DNA from: Dactylellina haptotyla
Taxonomy: Eukaryota; Ascomycota; Orbiliomycetes; Orbiliales; Orbiliaceae
Length of the DNA stretch: 64,000 bases
Assembly (NCBI GenBank): GCA_031310005.1
Contig: CM062388.1
Coordinates: 1,550,001 to 1,614,000, forward strand
Direction: 5' to 3'
Every line of letters starts with the position of its first letter. Positions within the stretch are counted from its first letter, which is position 1. A program made the translations under genes and the position numbers. Below, piece by piece: positions 63,681 through 64,000 of this stretch. The notes under the pieces were generated by a model. It saw only the letters and a program-made list of their open reading frames with translations. It was not told the DNA's origin and did not search any database.

Positions 63681-64000
63681 CTATAAATTATGCCCTTGAG
63701 AACGAAGTATTTTTAGGATGTCTTCAACGGAGGGAGGTGGAGGTGGATGCTGCTGCTGTGGCGTCTGAAGCAATGGAAGCTGCGCAGGGTTGAGAGGCAA
63801 ATGTGGGGGAGGAGGGAAGTGGCCAAATTGGCTAGGAAATTGTAATGGTGGGTTTGGAGGCATCGGAAAGAAAGCTGGGTTGATATGAGCTCCAGTGGGG
63901 AAAGTTGGTACTGCTTGGCCTGGTGGTAGGAATGGCAGAAAGGCTGGAAAGTTTTGTGGTGTCGGGATCTGGATGGAAGGATTTGAGTTGGTATCGGGTG
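63681..64000 (-). CDS. Proline-rich protein, C-terminal part, cut by the window edge
   Basis: An uninterrupted minus-strand frame runs from the window edge to a TAG at 63681-63683, 105 codons visible. The translation is very rich in Pro, Phe, Gln and Asn (for example FGHFPPPPHLPLNPAQLPLL) with QQQ and PPPPP runs. It ends in a non-repetitive, probably helical SVEDILKILRSQGHNL. Such low-complexity tails are common in fungal RNA-processing and transcription proteins, but the sequence does not allow a family call. The ATG at 63863 is internal, because the frame continues upstream of it. Confidence 0.7.
   Translation of the reverse strand, partial: PDTNSNPSIQIPTPQNFPAFLPFLPPGQAVPTFPTGAHINPAFFPMPPNPPLQFPSQFGHFPPPPHLPLNPAQLPLLQTPQQQHPPPPPSVEDILKILRSQGHNL

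Overview
This looks like nuclear DNA of a filamentous ascomycete (Pezizomycotina). Genes have short introns with GTAAGT-like donors and CTAAC/CTGAT-like branch sites, and the gene set includes a divergent histone H4/H3 pair, a CBM1 secreted protein, a seven-helix fungal rhodopsin-like receptor and a peroxisomal acyl-CoA dehydrogenase. The genus cannot be read from the sequence.

The window has two sharply different halves. Positions 1 to about 48,756 are extremely A/T-rich, by eye about nine bases in ten, and hold no intact gene. This is a repeat island degraded by C-to-T / G-to-A change of the kind made by repeat-induced point mutation (RIP). Four copies of one Ty3/gypsy LTR retrotransposon family can still be recognised. 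Three (9377-17990, 23706-32218, 39793-48338) are full length, lie on the minus strand in the same orientation, and each has TG...CA ends and a perfect 5-bp target-site duplication (AAAAT, AAAAC, ATATT). The fourth, older copy (35287-39792 and 48344-48756) lies on the plus strand, lacks its 5' part, and has the third full copy inserted in its 3' LTR. In all four the first catalytic aspartate of the reverse transcriptase YxDD box now reads as asparagine. Between them lie degraded sequence of other repeats, including two inverted transposon-like ends (5504 and 32598) and a second repeat family (about 1545-1760 and 35085-35275). Patches that kept G and C sit at element edges.

The island ends at about 48,756. 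The rest has ordinary composition. In order: a 30-bp perfect palindrome (49224); a minus-strand reading frame broken by one stop (49400-49918); an unsupported small ORF (50243-50740); the rhodopsin-like membrane protein (51069-52676, +, 4 exons); an unknown 266-residue protein (53204-54337, -, 3 exons); a frameshifted gene fragment (55701-56092, +); the CBM1 protein (56290-57380, +, 3 exons); the acyl-CoA dehydrogenase ending in SKL (58836-60203, -, 2 exons); histone H4 (60755-61176, -, 3 exons) and histone H3 (62619-63161, +, 3 exons), which share a 1.44-kb promoter; and the 3' end of a proline-rich protein gene running off the window (63681-64000, -).

The only clear functional unit is the H4/H3 pair. 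Four ACGCGT (MCB-type) sites lie in the shared promoter and in H3 intron 1, which suggests S-phase control. The remaining genes look like independent accessory or housekeeping genes beside a heterochromatic island.
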